NCBI GenBank assembly: GCA_023266695.1
Contig: JAHFPO010000007.1
Location: forward strand, 1-29,559
Source of the DNA: Hyphomicrobiales bacterium
Lineage (GTDB): Bacteria; Pseudomonadota; Alphaproteobacteria; Rhizobiales; Xanthobacteraceae
Length of the DNA: 29,559 bases
Direction of reading: 5' to 3'
The notes under the pieces were generated by a model. That model saw only the letters and a list, made by a program, of their open reading frames with translations, did no database searches and was not told where the DNA came from. Below, piece by piece: positions 1 through 5,580 of the stretch. The position numbers and the translations under genes were made by a program. Positions within the stretch are counted from its first letter, which is position 1; each line of letters starts with the position of its first letter.

Positions 1-102
1 TTATCGTCAAGCTGTCTAATCGCCCTAGCCTGAATAGCGTGGCCGCGTCCTATTACCTGCCGCTTGCCGCGGCGGGCGAGGGCGGAAACCCTACCCCTCC
101 TT

Positions 103-155
103 CTCCGTCGTGAAAAACAAGGGATAGCCCTTGCTCCGGCCGAGCTCGGTCGCCT
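103..155 (-). repeat. Truncated second copy of the clpS 3' end
   Basis: This stretch matches 1033-1085, the last codons of clpS, over 53 bp with two mismatches (positions 106 and 109). The 45 bases 111-155 are identical to 1041-1085. Read on the minus strand in the clpS frame it encodes a ClpS-like tail ending TTEKEG and a TAG at 91-93, so the reading frame is intact up to its own stop. The copy breaks off one base short of the vapC stop codon (157-159). Together with clpS it forms a direct repeat that brackets the VapC operon. The repeat is seen directly; its origin by insertion or duplication is inference. Confidence 0.9.
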
Positions 156-156
156 T

Positions 157-570
157 TCAGCACTTCAACACGCGCATGTGTCCCTGTCCGCCATACTGGA
201 GCAAGGCGCGGTCGCGCGTGATCAGCGTCGCGCCGAGATCGCGCGCGGTGGCGACGATAATGCGATCGGCCGGATCGCGCGGCGGCTTGCCGGGCAGGAA
301 CGACGACGCGATCAAGAGATCGGGCGACATTTCGGCGAGCCGCATGCCGGGCAGACCGAGCAGGCGCGCGAACCAGCGCTGCGGGGTCGCCAGCATCTGC
401 AAACGATCCCTTGACGCCAAGAGTCCGATCTCCCATGCGGTGATCGGCGAAACGTAGGTGTGGCTGCCGCCTTCGCTGGCGGCGCTCAGCGCGGCCATGG
501 CAGCCGTCGCCATTTCCTCGCCCTCGGCAAGCCAGACCGCCGCGCAGGTATCCAAGATGATCGGCTGCAT
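157..570 (-). CDS. vapC: VapC-type PIN-domain toxin
   Basis: This 137-aa protein is a single PIN domain, the fold of type II TA ribonuclease toxins that cleave tRNA or rRNA in the cytoplasm. The expected acidic residues are present: Asp7 in LDTC, Glu47 in AWEIG, Asp102 in DPADR and Asp120 in TRDRALL. The length is normal for VapC. The ATG (568-570) lies one base after the stop of the upstream antitoxin, so the two genes are translationally coupled. The stop codon sits one base from the truncated clpS repeat, so acquisition of the operon and formation of the repeat look connected. The RNA target cannot be told from sequence. An intact nuclease is likely because no catalytic residue is missing. 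Confidence 0.9.
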   Translation of the reverse strand: MQPIILDTCAAVWLAEGEEMATAAMAALSAASEGGSHTYVSPITAWEIGLLASRDRLQMLATPQRWFARLLGLPGMRLAEMSPDLLIASSFLPGKPPRDPADRIIVATARDLGATLITRDRALLQYGGQGHMRVLKC

Positions 571-571
571 C

Positions 572-940
572 TCAGCGCTTGCCCCAATCGGGGTCGGCGG
601 GCTTGGTCAAATCGGTGCCGGGCGCGATGCGGATCAAGCCCTTGAGCGCGCCGAAGGCGGGATGATGCGCGCCGCTTGGGCCGGACTCTGCCGGCTTGCG
701 AACGCGGCGAAACACCAGCTTACGCCCGGCCATGTCCACCTGCTCGCTCTTGAAGCCGGCATCGATCCAAATCTTGGTCAGCACGCTGTTGCGCGGGTTG
801 TTGCTCCACCACGGGCGATGCTTGACCGACGACGGCGGCAGCTTCGCCCCCGTGATCCGCTCGATGTCGCGGAAGCTCATCGGCACCCGTTCGGTGCGCT
901 GCTTCTTCAGGTACTCGCCCAGTTGCGCATATTTGGACAT
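572..940 (-). CDS. Antitoxin partner of VapC (DUF7662-like domain)
   Basis: The product is 122 aa. Residues 1 to about 80 contain the pattern LGEYLKKQ, FRDIERITG, LPPS, WWSNNP and FRSEQVD-like FKSEQVDM, which I recognise from a family of unknown-function domains often next to VapC genes. It is not a Phd, AbrB or RHH antitoxin by eye. The charged C-terminal tail (about 85-122) would be the natural region to block the toxin, as in other type II systems; that is inference. The ATG at 938-940 was chosen because GGAG lies 6 bp upstream and because conservation starts at MSKYAQLGEYL. A longer upstream frame runs into clpS sequence and is not used. A consensus promoter lies 35 bp upstream. Confidence 0.78.
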   Translation of the reverse strand: MSKYAQLGEYLKKQRTERVPMSFRDIERITGAKLPPSSVKHRPWWSNNPRNSVLTKIWIDAGFKSEQVDMAGRKLVFRRVRKPAESGPSGAHHPAFGALKGLIRIAPGTDLTKPADPDWGKR

Positions 941-974
941 CGCAATCTCCCCACGTTGAAGCGCGGATTCCGAC

Positions 975-1002
975 ATCATAGTTCCAAATAGGTACGTGTC
1001 AA
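975..1002 (-). promoter_or_regulatory. Sigma-70 promoter of the VapC operon
   Basis: On the minus strand there is a perfect -35 TTGACA (997-1002), a 16-bp spacer and a -10 TATGAT (975-980). It points into the antitoxin gene that starts at 940. This is much closer to the E. coli-type consensus than is usual in this GC-rich genome, and the local sequence is AT-rich. Confidence 0.75.
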
Positions 1003-1028
1003 TAGTTACTGTTAATATTTTAGTTACT
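1003..1028 (-). promoter_or_regulatory. Candidate operator: two AGTAACTA direct repeats
   Basis: On the minus strand AGTAACTA occurs at 1021-1028 and again at 1003-1010, an 18-bp period. The second copy abuts the -35 hexamer. The first copy contains the clpS stop codon (1024-1026). Paired sites touching a TA promoter are typical autoregulatory operators, but no binding evidence exists here. Confidence 0.5.
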
Positions 1029-1326
1029 CCGGCTCGGTGGTGAAAAACAAGGGATAGCCCTTGCTCCGGCCGAGCTCGGTCGCCTCCTTCGCCTTGGTCT
1101 CGGCCACGTCGCGGGTATAGACCGCGATCACGCAGGCGCCCTTCCGGTGCGCCGTCATCATCACGTGATAGGCCCGCTCCGCGCCCATGCGGAACACCGC
1201 CTTCAGCACAACCACCACGAATTCGCGCGGCGTGAAGTCGTCGTTCAAGAGGATCACCTTGTAGAGCGGCGGCCGCTTGGTTTTCGTCCGCGCCTTGGTG
1301 CGCGGTCTGACCAGGATCTTGCTCAT
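1024..1326 (-). CDS. clpS: ATP-dependent Clp protease adaptor ClpS
   Basis: This is a 100-aa ClpS, the cytoplasmic N-degron adaptor that hands proteins with destabilising N-terminal residues to ClpAP. The hallmark loop LLNDD (Asn28, Asp29, Asp30), FTPREFV, MMTAHRKG with His60, and GACVIAVYTRDVAETK are all present. Residues 1-18 are a basic flexible tail, as usual. The C-terminus FTTEPE is normal for Hyphomicrobiales, so the gene is complete. clpA is not adjacent. The start (1324-1326) is 56 bp from the divergent GFA gene. The stop codon lies inside the presumed VapC-operon operator, and the last ~50 bp occur again at 103-155. Confidence 0.95.
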   Translation of the reverse strand: MSKILVRPRTKARTKTKRPPLYKVILLNDDFTPREFVVVVLKAVFRMGAERAYHVMMTAHRKGACVIAVYTRDVAETKAKEATELGRSKGYPLFFTTEPE

Positions 1327-1382
1327 GGCGGTAGAATATCATGTCAAATCCGAATATGACTGTATCGACCCGGAGCCCTCCC

Positions 1383-1742
1383 ATGCCCTCCCCGAAAACC
1401 TACGAAGGCGGCTGCCATTGCGGCCGCGTGCGGTTCGAGACCGAGGCCGATCTCGGGACGGTCATCGCCTGCAATTGCTCGATCTGCGCCCAGCGCGGGC
1501 TCCTTTTGGTCTTCACCGGCGCGGACAAGTTCAAATTGCTGAAGGGCAAGGACCAGCTCACGGAGTATCAATTCAACAAGCGCGTCATCCACCATCTCTT
1601 CTGCAAGAGCTGCGGGGTCGAGGCGTTCGCGCGCGGCCGCGGGCCGGACGGCAACGAGACGGTCGCGCTCAATGTGCGCTGCCTCGACGGCGTCGACATC
1701 GCGGCGCTCAAGCTCACGCCCTTCGACGGCAAGAGCATGTAA
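1383..1742 (+). CDS. GFA-family (CENP-V/GFA domain) zinc protein
   Basis: This 119-aa protein has the full set of GFA-domain zinc-binding cysteines: CHC at 11-13, CNCSIC at 30-35, and CKSC at 74-77. GFA is the glutathione-dependent formaldehyde-activating enzyme family, but most small members have no proven substrate, so no reaction is assigned. The start at 1383 is preferred because GGAG lies 7 bp upstream. An in-frame ATG at 1341 would leave only 14 bp to the divergent clpS start and has no ribosome site. A 7-bp-arm hairpin (1774-1798) follows before the convergent gene. Confidence 0.85.
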   Translation: MPSPKTYEGGCHCGRVRFETEADLGTVIACNCSICAQRGLLLVFTGADKFKLLKGKDQLTEYQFNKRVIHHLFCKSCGVEAFARGRGPDGNETVALNVRCLDGVDIAALKLTPFDGKSM

Positions 1743-1773
1743 GAGCTTCGCATCGAGTCAGCATGGATTGCCG

Positions 1774-1798
1774 GGCAGGCAAGTTTACGCAGCCTGCC
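1774..1798. terminator. Weak hairpin between convergent genes
   Basis: GGCAGGC (1774-1780) pairs with GCCTGCC (1792-1798) across an 11-nt loop. It lies between the ends of the GFA gene and the channel-like gene. No U-tract follows on either strand, so intrinsic termination is uncertain. Confidence 0.3.
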
Positions 1799-1839
1799 TA
1801 ATTTGGCTGCGAGCCCGCTCTGAGAAAAAAATTCGCGCC

Positions 1840-2928
1840 CTACTTCCCACCGAACCACTTCTCGTAGAGCCGTTGATAGCTGCCGTCCTCGCGCAGCGCC
1901 AGGAGCGCGCCGTCGACGCGCTTGCGCAGCGGGCTGCCCGGGCGGAACACGATGCCGTAATCCTCCTTGCGGAAGACTGCGCCCACCACCTGCGCCTTGC
2001 CCTTGCCGTCATGGGAGGCGAAATAGAGCAGCACCGGCGCGTCGAACACGACGGCATCCGCCCGCTTGTCGAGGAGCGCCTGGAAGGCATCCGCGATCGA
2101 GGAGAACTCCAGCACCTCCGCATTCAACTGGCGAAGATATTCGGCGGCGGTGCTGCCCTTGGTCGTCGCCACCTGCTTGCCGGGCAGGTCTTCCGGCCCG
2201 TCGATGCCGCCCTGGATCTGCTGCACGGTCAAGGTGGCCGCGAGCTGCGCGGTATAGAAGGCGACGAACACGACGGCGGTGAACATCCACAGCACCGCGA
2301 GCACGCGCGCGAGCCACTGGCGCGGCATCTGATCGGCCTGGGTCGCGAGCGTGCTCGCCGCCCAGTACAACGCGTAAAAAATGCCGGGGAAATAGTTTCT
2401 ACTCGGGATGATGCCGTCCGGGCGCCCGCGCTCGAGCAGCCACACCAGATGCGCCGGGATCAGGATGAGCAGAAGCGCAATGCCGAGCCACACCAGAATC
2501 ACCGGCGAGAACAAGAGGTTCAGCAAATCCCGGAGCGGGTTCGACTCCGCGCTCGCGCCCTTGCCCCGCACCAGGATCTGCAGGCCGGCGTTCATCATGG
2601 GCTGGGAGAAATCGAATTCCCTGTCGCGCGCCGCCGTGATCGAGATCGCCGCGATGCCGAGGTCCGCTTTGCCGGTGCGCACGGCGTCGAGCAGCGCGCG
2701 CACGTCGGGCGCCGTCTGATACTCCGTCTTGACCTTCAGCCGCTCGGCGATGCTGTTCCAAAGGTCGATGCTGAATCCGGTGAGCGCGCCCTTTTCCTCC
2801 ACCACCAGCGGCGGCAACACGCGCGTCGCCACGCGCAGGCTCGAAGGGTCTCCCTGCGCGAAGGCCGGTGAAAGAAAAATCGCCGCGAGCAACAGTGCCG
2901 CGAAATACCGCCGGATCGCCGACATCAT
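1840..2928 (-). CDS. Prokaryotic ionotropic-glutamate-receptor-like (GluR0-type) channel homologue
   Basis: The 362-aa product has the GluR0 layout. It has a signal peptide (1-24, AFA cleavage) and a first half of a periplasmic amino-acid-binding domain (about 30-125, with ITAARDREFDFS, where the Arg normally grips the ligand carboxylate). A membrane helix M1 (about 142-165), a re-entrant pore segment (about 180-198) and helix M2 (about 205-230) follow. The second half of the binding domain (about 245-360) has KGST and FDAP, whose Asp usually binds the ligand amine. M2 ends FYTAQLAATLTV, matching the SYTANLAAFLTV signature of glutamate receptors. The pore segment reads STLATQADQ where GluR0 has a TVGYGD potassium filter. 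Start 2926-2928 has AGGGGG upstream; the second ATG at 2923-2925 is equally possible. The ligand is probably an amino acid; ion specificity is unknown. Confidence 0.85.
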   Translation of the reverse strand: MMSAIRRYFAALLLAAIFLSPAFAQGDPSSLRVATRVLPPLVVEEKGALTGFSIDLWNSIAERLKVKTEYQTAPDVRALLDAVRTGKADLGIAAISITAARDREFDFSQPMMNAGLQILVRGKGASAESNPLRDLLNLLFSPVILVWLGIALLLILIPAHLVWLLERGRPDGIIPSRNYFPGIFYALYWAASTLATQADQMPRQWLARVLAVLWMFTAVVFVAFYTAQLAATLTVQQIQGGIDGPEDLPGKQVATTKGSTAAEYLRQLNAEVLEFSSIADAFQALLDKRADAVVFDAPVLLYFASHDGKGKAQVVGAVFRKEDYGIVFRPGSPLRKRVDGALLALREDGSYQRLYEKWFGGK

Positions 2929-3001
2929 CGTGCCCCCTTCGATCGTTCGCCCCGCATCACGATCAGTCAGACAGGAGCGCCGGTCAAGGCAGGTTTTCCT
3001 C

Positions 3002-3052
3002 ACTTGCGCTCGCTGAACGGCATCCCGGCCTTCGATTTGTTCGCCCGCGCCG
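3002..3052 (-). repeat. Truncated second copy of the tautomerase 3' end
   Basis: This matches 3789-3839, the end of the tautomerase gene, over 51 bp with three mismatches (3006, 3008, 3023). Read on the minus strand it encodes a tail ANKSKAGMPFSERK followed by TGA, the same C-terminus as the tautomerase apart from Val to Met. It stops 11 bp short of the hicA stop codon. With the real gene end it brackets the HicBA operon in direct orientation, just as the clpS copy brackets the VapC operon. Confidence 0.9.
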
Positions 3053-3063
3053 CCCGCTCCTCG

Positions 3064-3294
3064 TCATTTCCTGAACAGCTTCTTCGGCAGTCCCGACTGG
3101 CGGATCATCGAAAGCAGCGTGCCAGTGAGCACATCATCATTGATGCCGTGGAACGCGATGGTCACGTAGCGCACCTCGCTGCTGACGATTCCGCGATAGA
3201 TGCGGTGGCTCGTGCCATCATGGCGATGCAGCGCGAAGTCGTGCGCCTCAATGATCGCGATGAATTCGCGAAACGTGCATTTCAGGCGGGGCAA
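3064..3294 (-). CDS. hicA: HicA-type mRNA interferase toxin
   Basis: This 76-aa protein is a small HicA fold (dsRNA-binding-like), a toxin that cleaves mRNA in the cytoplasm. The catalytic-type histidine is in GTSHRIY. The C-terminus has the usual GTLLSMIRQSGLPKKLF pattern, which in most members reads G-T-L-x-x-I-I-R-Q-S-G-L. Its start overlaps the end of the upstream HicB gene by 13 bp (3282-3294), which indicates translational coupling with antitoxin first. That order is the reverse of classical E. coli hicAB but is common for this subfamily. The stop is 11 bp from the duplicated tautomerase end. The gene looks intact. Confidence 0.85.
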   Translation of the reverse strand: MPRLKCTFREFIAIIEAHDFALHRHDGTSHRIYRGIVSSEVRYVTIAFHGINDDVLTGTLLSMIRQSGLPKKLFRK

Positions 3295-3590
3295 GACACC
3301 GGGAACCCGACCACGGGATCGCCCCGGCCGTTACGGCCGAAAACGGTGGCAAAGAAGAAGCGCAGGGCCCAGGCGAGCCGCACGAAGAACGGTGCGCGCC
3401 GGGCGAGCAGTCGCGAGCGTGCCGGCTCGGCCTCCTTCGCCGCGCTCTCGACATAGGCGTTGATCGCCAGCTCGATCCGCTCGCGCGCCTCGTTGAGCGA
3501 GCGGCCCTGCACGGCAAGATCATAGTCGAGGCAGAAGGCCTCCCACTGTCCGCCCTTGTGGCCGCGCGCTACGCAGACCAGAACAGCCAT
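3282..3590 (-). CDS. hicB: HicB-type antitoxin with hydrophobic C-terminal segment
   Basis: The product is 102 aa. Residues 1-55 form the degenerate RNase H-like HicB domain (GQWEAFCLDYDLAVQG, then SLNEARERIELAINAYVE). Residues about 62-83 are basic then strongly hydrophobic and aromatic (RRAPFFVRLAWALRFFF), followed by a tail ending VSCPA. There is no HTH or RHH DNA-binding domain after the HicB core, which is where many HicB proteins carry one. The hydrophobic piece may be a toxin-binding helix or a membrane-peripheral helix; both are inference. ATG 3588-3590 has GGGAG 7 bp upstream. Upstream AT-rich sequence with TATATAAC (around 3626-3633) may hold the promoter, but no good -35 is visible. 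Confidence 0.75.
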   Translation of the reverse strand: MAVLVCVARGHKGGQWEAFCLDYDLAVQGRSLNEARERIELAINAYVESAAKEAEPARSRLLARRAPFFVRLAWALRFFFATVFGRNGRGDPVVGFPVSCPA

Positions 3591-3749
3591 GCACGAGCTC
3601 CCATGGGACGCGGTTTTTCTCGTACGTTATATAAGGCCATTTGGCCCCGCGTGCAGCAATTTTAATATTGCCGCGCTGGCCCCTCGCGGAGTTCATCCCT
3701 GGGCTTGCCGAAGGCAAGACCCAAGGGCTCGGCAGTGTTAGTTTATTCT

Positions 3750-3785
3750 GCCGCGCTGGCTCCTCGCTGCGCTCGGCAGCGCGGC
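3750..3785 (-). terminator. Hairpin just downstream of the tautomerase gene
   Basis: GCCGCGCTG (3750-3758) pairs perfectly with CAGCGCGGC (3777-3785), with an 18-nt loop. It begins 2 bp after the tautomerase stop on the minus strand. No U-tract follows. A related GCCGCGCTGG segment recurs near 3669, so it may be a small repeat rather than a terminator. Confidence 0.4.
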
Positions 3786-3786
3786 G

Positions 3787-3975
3787 CTACTTCCTCTCGC
3801 TGAACGGCACCCCGGCCTTCGATTTGTTCGCCCGCGCCGTCTCCATGATCGACACCACCACCGCGCCGGGATCGACCTTGCAGTTCTTCACCACCGCGTC
3901 GGTGATGTCCTTCATCAGGCCCTTCTTCTGCTCGGGCGAGCGCCCCTCGACCAGATAGACGACGATTTCCGGCAT
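3787..3975 (-). CDS. 4-oxalocrotonate tautomerase family protein
   Basis: The product is 62 aa including Met, which is the standard length for the small hexameric 4-OT family. Removal of Met exposes Pro1, the catalytic general base. Arg11 (VEGRSPEQK) is conserved. The second 4-OT arginine (Arg39) is not present: that position is Val in AVVVSIMETA. The reaction is probably a keto-enol tautomerisation of a dicarboxylate-like compound, but the substrate is unknown. The start (3973-3975) has AAGGAG 6 bp upstream. There is no catechol meta-cleavage cluster nearby. The last ~17 codons are duplicated at 3002-3052, on the other side of the HicBA operon. Confidence 0.88.
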   Translation of the reverse strand: MPEIVVYLVEGRSPEQKKGLMKDITDAVVKNCKVDPGAVVVSIMETARANKSKAGVPFSERK

Positions 3976-4133
3976 GGTTGTCTCCTTTTGCAACTGTCTA
4001 TTCCACGCCCGGCCGCAGGGCAAATCCGGGCACCCGCCGCTCTGGCAGCGCGGGCCCGGATCGGTTATTCTGATCTATGAAACCTCGGGCATCCCATCGT
4101 GGATCGATGCCGGACTCTCACAGGGAGATTTCC

Positions 4134-4520
4134 ATGTTATTCCGTCTCGTTGCGAAGATCGCGGCCGGCCTCCTCGCCGCGCTCGTGCTCGCGGCCATCG
4201 TGGAAGCGGCTCCGGTCGCGGCTCCGGTCGCGGCTCCGCCGGCCGCCGGCGGCGGCTATGACACCGCGCAATATTATCCGGGGCCTTACGGGCCCGGAGC
4301 GGGGTACTATCCCGGCCCCCGCTACGCGCCGCGCAGAACGGATCCCGGTCACGTCTGCCAGCAAAGAGCGGGCGATATCTACCGCATTCCTTCCAAGCAT
4401 GTGCAGCCGATCGAGGTGCGCCCGGTCGGGCGCGGCGTGTTCGAGGTCACGCTCTCGGTGCGCGGACAAATTGCCTATTGCACCGCCGACAGCTACGGAA
4501 ACGTGCTCAACTTCCAGTAA
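4134..4520 (+). CDS. Small exported protein, function unknown
   Basis: The product is 128 aa. Residues 1-24 are a signal peptide (basic start, LLAALVLAAIV core, VEA-AP cleavage). Two short PVAAPVAAP repeats and a Gly/Tyr/Pro-rich stretch (about 35-65, YYPGPYGPGAGYYPG) follow. The C-terminal half (about 75-128) is folded-looking, with two cysteines (HVCQQR and AYCTAD) that could form a disulphide in the periplasm. The start at 4134 is supported by GGGAG 6-7 bp upstream; an in-frame ATG at 4077 would bury the signal peptide. I recognise no family. It stands alone, divergent from the tautomerase gene. Confidence 0.72.
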   Translation: MLFRLVAKIAAGLLAALVLAAIVEAAPVAAPVAAPPAAGGGYDTAQYYPGPYGPGAGYYPGPRYAPRRTDPGHVCQQRAGDIYRIPSKHVQPIEVRPVGRGVFEVTLSVRGQIAYCTADSYGNVLNFQ

Positions 4521-4997
4521 GCGCAAGCGGGCAAGCGGAAATCCGAGCCATCGCCCCAGTTGCCAGCAAGCGGCTTGACATTCCGGCGTACTAGGACTAT
4601 ATTCACAGTCATCCCGCTCAGAGGGGCGCTTCTAGAGGCGTTCTCGGAGTGGAGCGGGATCGGCGCCCGCGCGCGTGCCTCGCAAGCACGCTCCCGGGGT
4701 GCCTCGGGGCTCCGCCCTACGGGCACTATGACCCGTCTGCGAGGAGCTCGCTGTAACGGCGCCGGCCACATTCGGCCGGCGTACGCAAGCGCGGCCCGAG
4801 GCCGGCGGCGAGGCTAGCCATGCCGGACCGCTAAAACGCCGCTCCGGAGCGCCGCAAGGCGCGCGCGGTCCGAAAGGATCGCGCAAAACGGAAGACCGTG
4901 GCGCCGACCGGCGCTCCGGCCCCTCGCCAATCCAGCGGGGGAGACGAAAGCATGCCTCGGGCGGAAAAATCCCGCCGCGAGAACGTTGAATCACGTC

Positions 4998-5017
4998 GTC
5001 CCCGCGTAGGCGGGGAC
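4998..5017. repeat. REP-like palindrome
   Basis: GTCCCCGC (4998-5005) and GCGGGGAC (5010-5017) form a perfect 8-bp stem around GTAG. This type (CCCCGC-nnn-GCGGGG) is scattered through intergenic DNA in many alphaproteobacteria. Confidence 0.7.
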
Positions 5018-5052
5018 CGTCATCAGCGAACGGAGGACGATCCCGGCTCTCC

Positions 5053-5071
5053 CCCCGGATCAAGTCCGGGG
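5053..5071. repeat. REP-like palindrome
   Basis: CCCCGGA (5053-5059) pairs with TCCGGGG (5065-5071) around TCAAG. It is followed by GGCCGGGATGACG, the usual flank of these alphaproteobacterial repeats. Confidence 0.65.
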
Positions 5072-5198
5072 TCGGCCGGGATGACGAAGATAAGGAGAAA
5101 ACCGCTCGCGAGAACGATGGAGGCCGTCCTATCGAGTCGACATTCGCGGAGCGCGCCGTGCTAGGATCATGCCCGCAATGCAAATGGGGGATCATGTC

Positions 5199-5540
5199 AT
5201 GCGCAAGATCATGTCCGTTCACGCCGCCATGCTCGGCGCCGCCGTCCTCATCGGGTCCAACGCTCCGGCCGCGGCAGAGCGCGATTGCCAGCAATTTCTG
5301 AACCAGGTGGACTGGTATGAAAGTGTATTGGAGGGTGTTACCAGACATCCGAAGGAAGCGGAATATCGGGGCCGAATCCGCGTCGCCAAGGAGCGCTACA
5401 AGGCCTGCATGAGCGCCAACAAGGAGTCTCCGAAGACGCGGGCACGTGAGCGCGCCGCAGAGGAAGACATCGAGACGTTCATCGGCATTGGCGGGTTCAT
5501 CGGTCACGGGAGCTCGCGCGGCGGCGGCAAGAAGCACTAG
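5199..5540 (+). CDS. Small exported protein, function unknown
   Basis: The product is 113 aa. It has a signal peptide (1 to about 26, ending AAA-ER), then a helical, charged mature region with two cysteines (RDCQQFL and YKACMSAN). It closes with a Gly-rich, basic tail (GHGSSRGGGKKH). The start at 5199 is chosen because GGGGG lies about 9 bp upstream; in-frame ATGs at 5169, 5178 and 5184 would lengthen the N-terminus before the signal core. The two cysteines flank a helical block and could form one disulphide. No family is recognised. The next gene starts 40 bp downstream on the same strand, so they may be co-transcribed. Confidence 0.68.
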   Translation: MRKIMSVHAAMLGAAVLIGSNAPAAAERDCQQFLNQVDWYESVLEGVTRHPKEAEYRGRIRVAKERYKACMSANKESPKTRARERAAEEDIETFIGIGGFIGHGSSRGGGKKH

Positions 5541-5580
5541 CCCTAGGCCGCGCGTGGGCGAACCGCAGGAGGAAAGCGCC

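Larger units (their letters stand above)
4521..5198. other. Non-coding repeat-like interval
   Basis: About 680 bp contain no convincing gene: frames through it lack ribosome sites and have no protein-like composition. From about 4608 (TCATCCCGCTCAGAGGGGCGC) to about 4985 it reads as one continuous GC-rich non-coding element that, from memory, resembles a multi-copy intergenic sequence of Bradyrhizobium and Rhodopseudomonas. Two palindromes follow at 4998-5017 and 5053-5071. The family assignment is uncertain. Confidence 0.5.

Noticed and set aside
1672..2871. A 399-codon open frame on the plus strand
   Set aside because: Antisense to the GluR0-like gene, whose protein has a clear signal peptide, helices and motifs.
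103..3839. A common attachment-site core shared by the two gene-end repeats
   Set aside because: The clpS and tautomerase repeats show no shared sequence by eye, so a fixed site-specific recombinase target is not supported.
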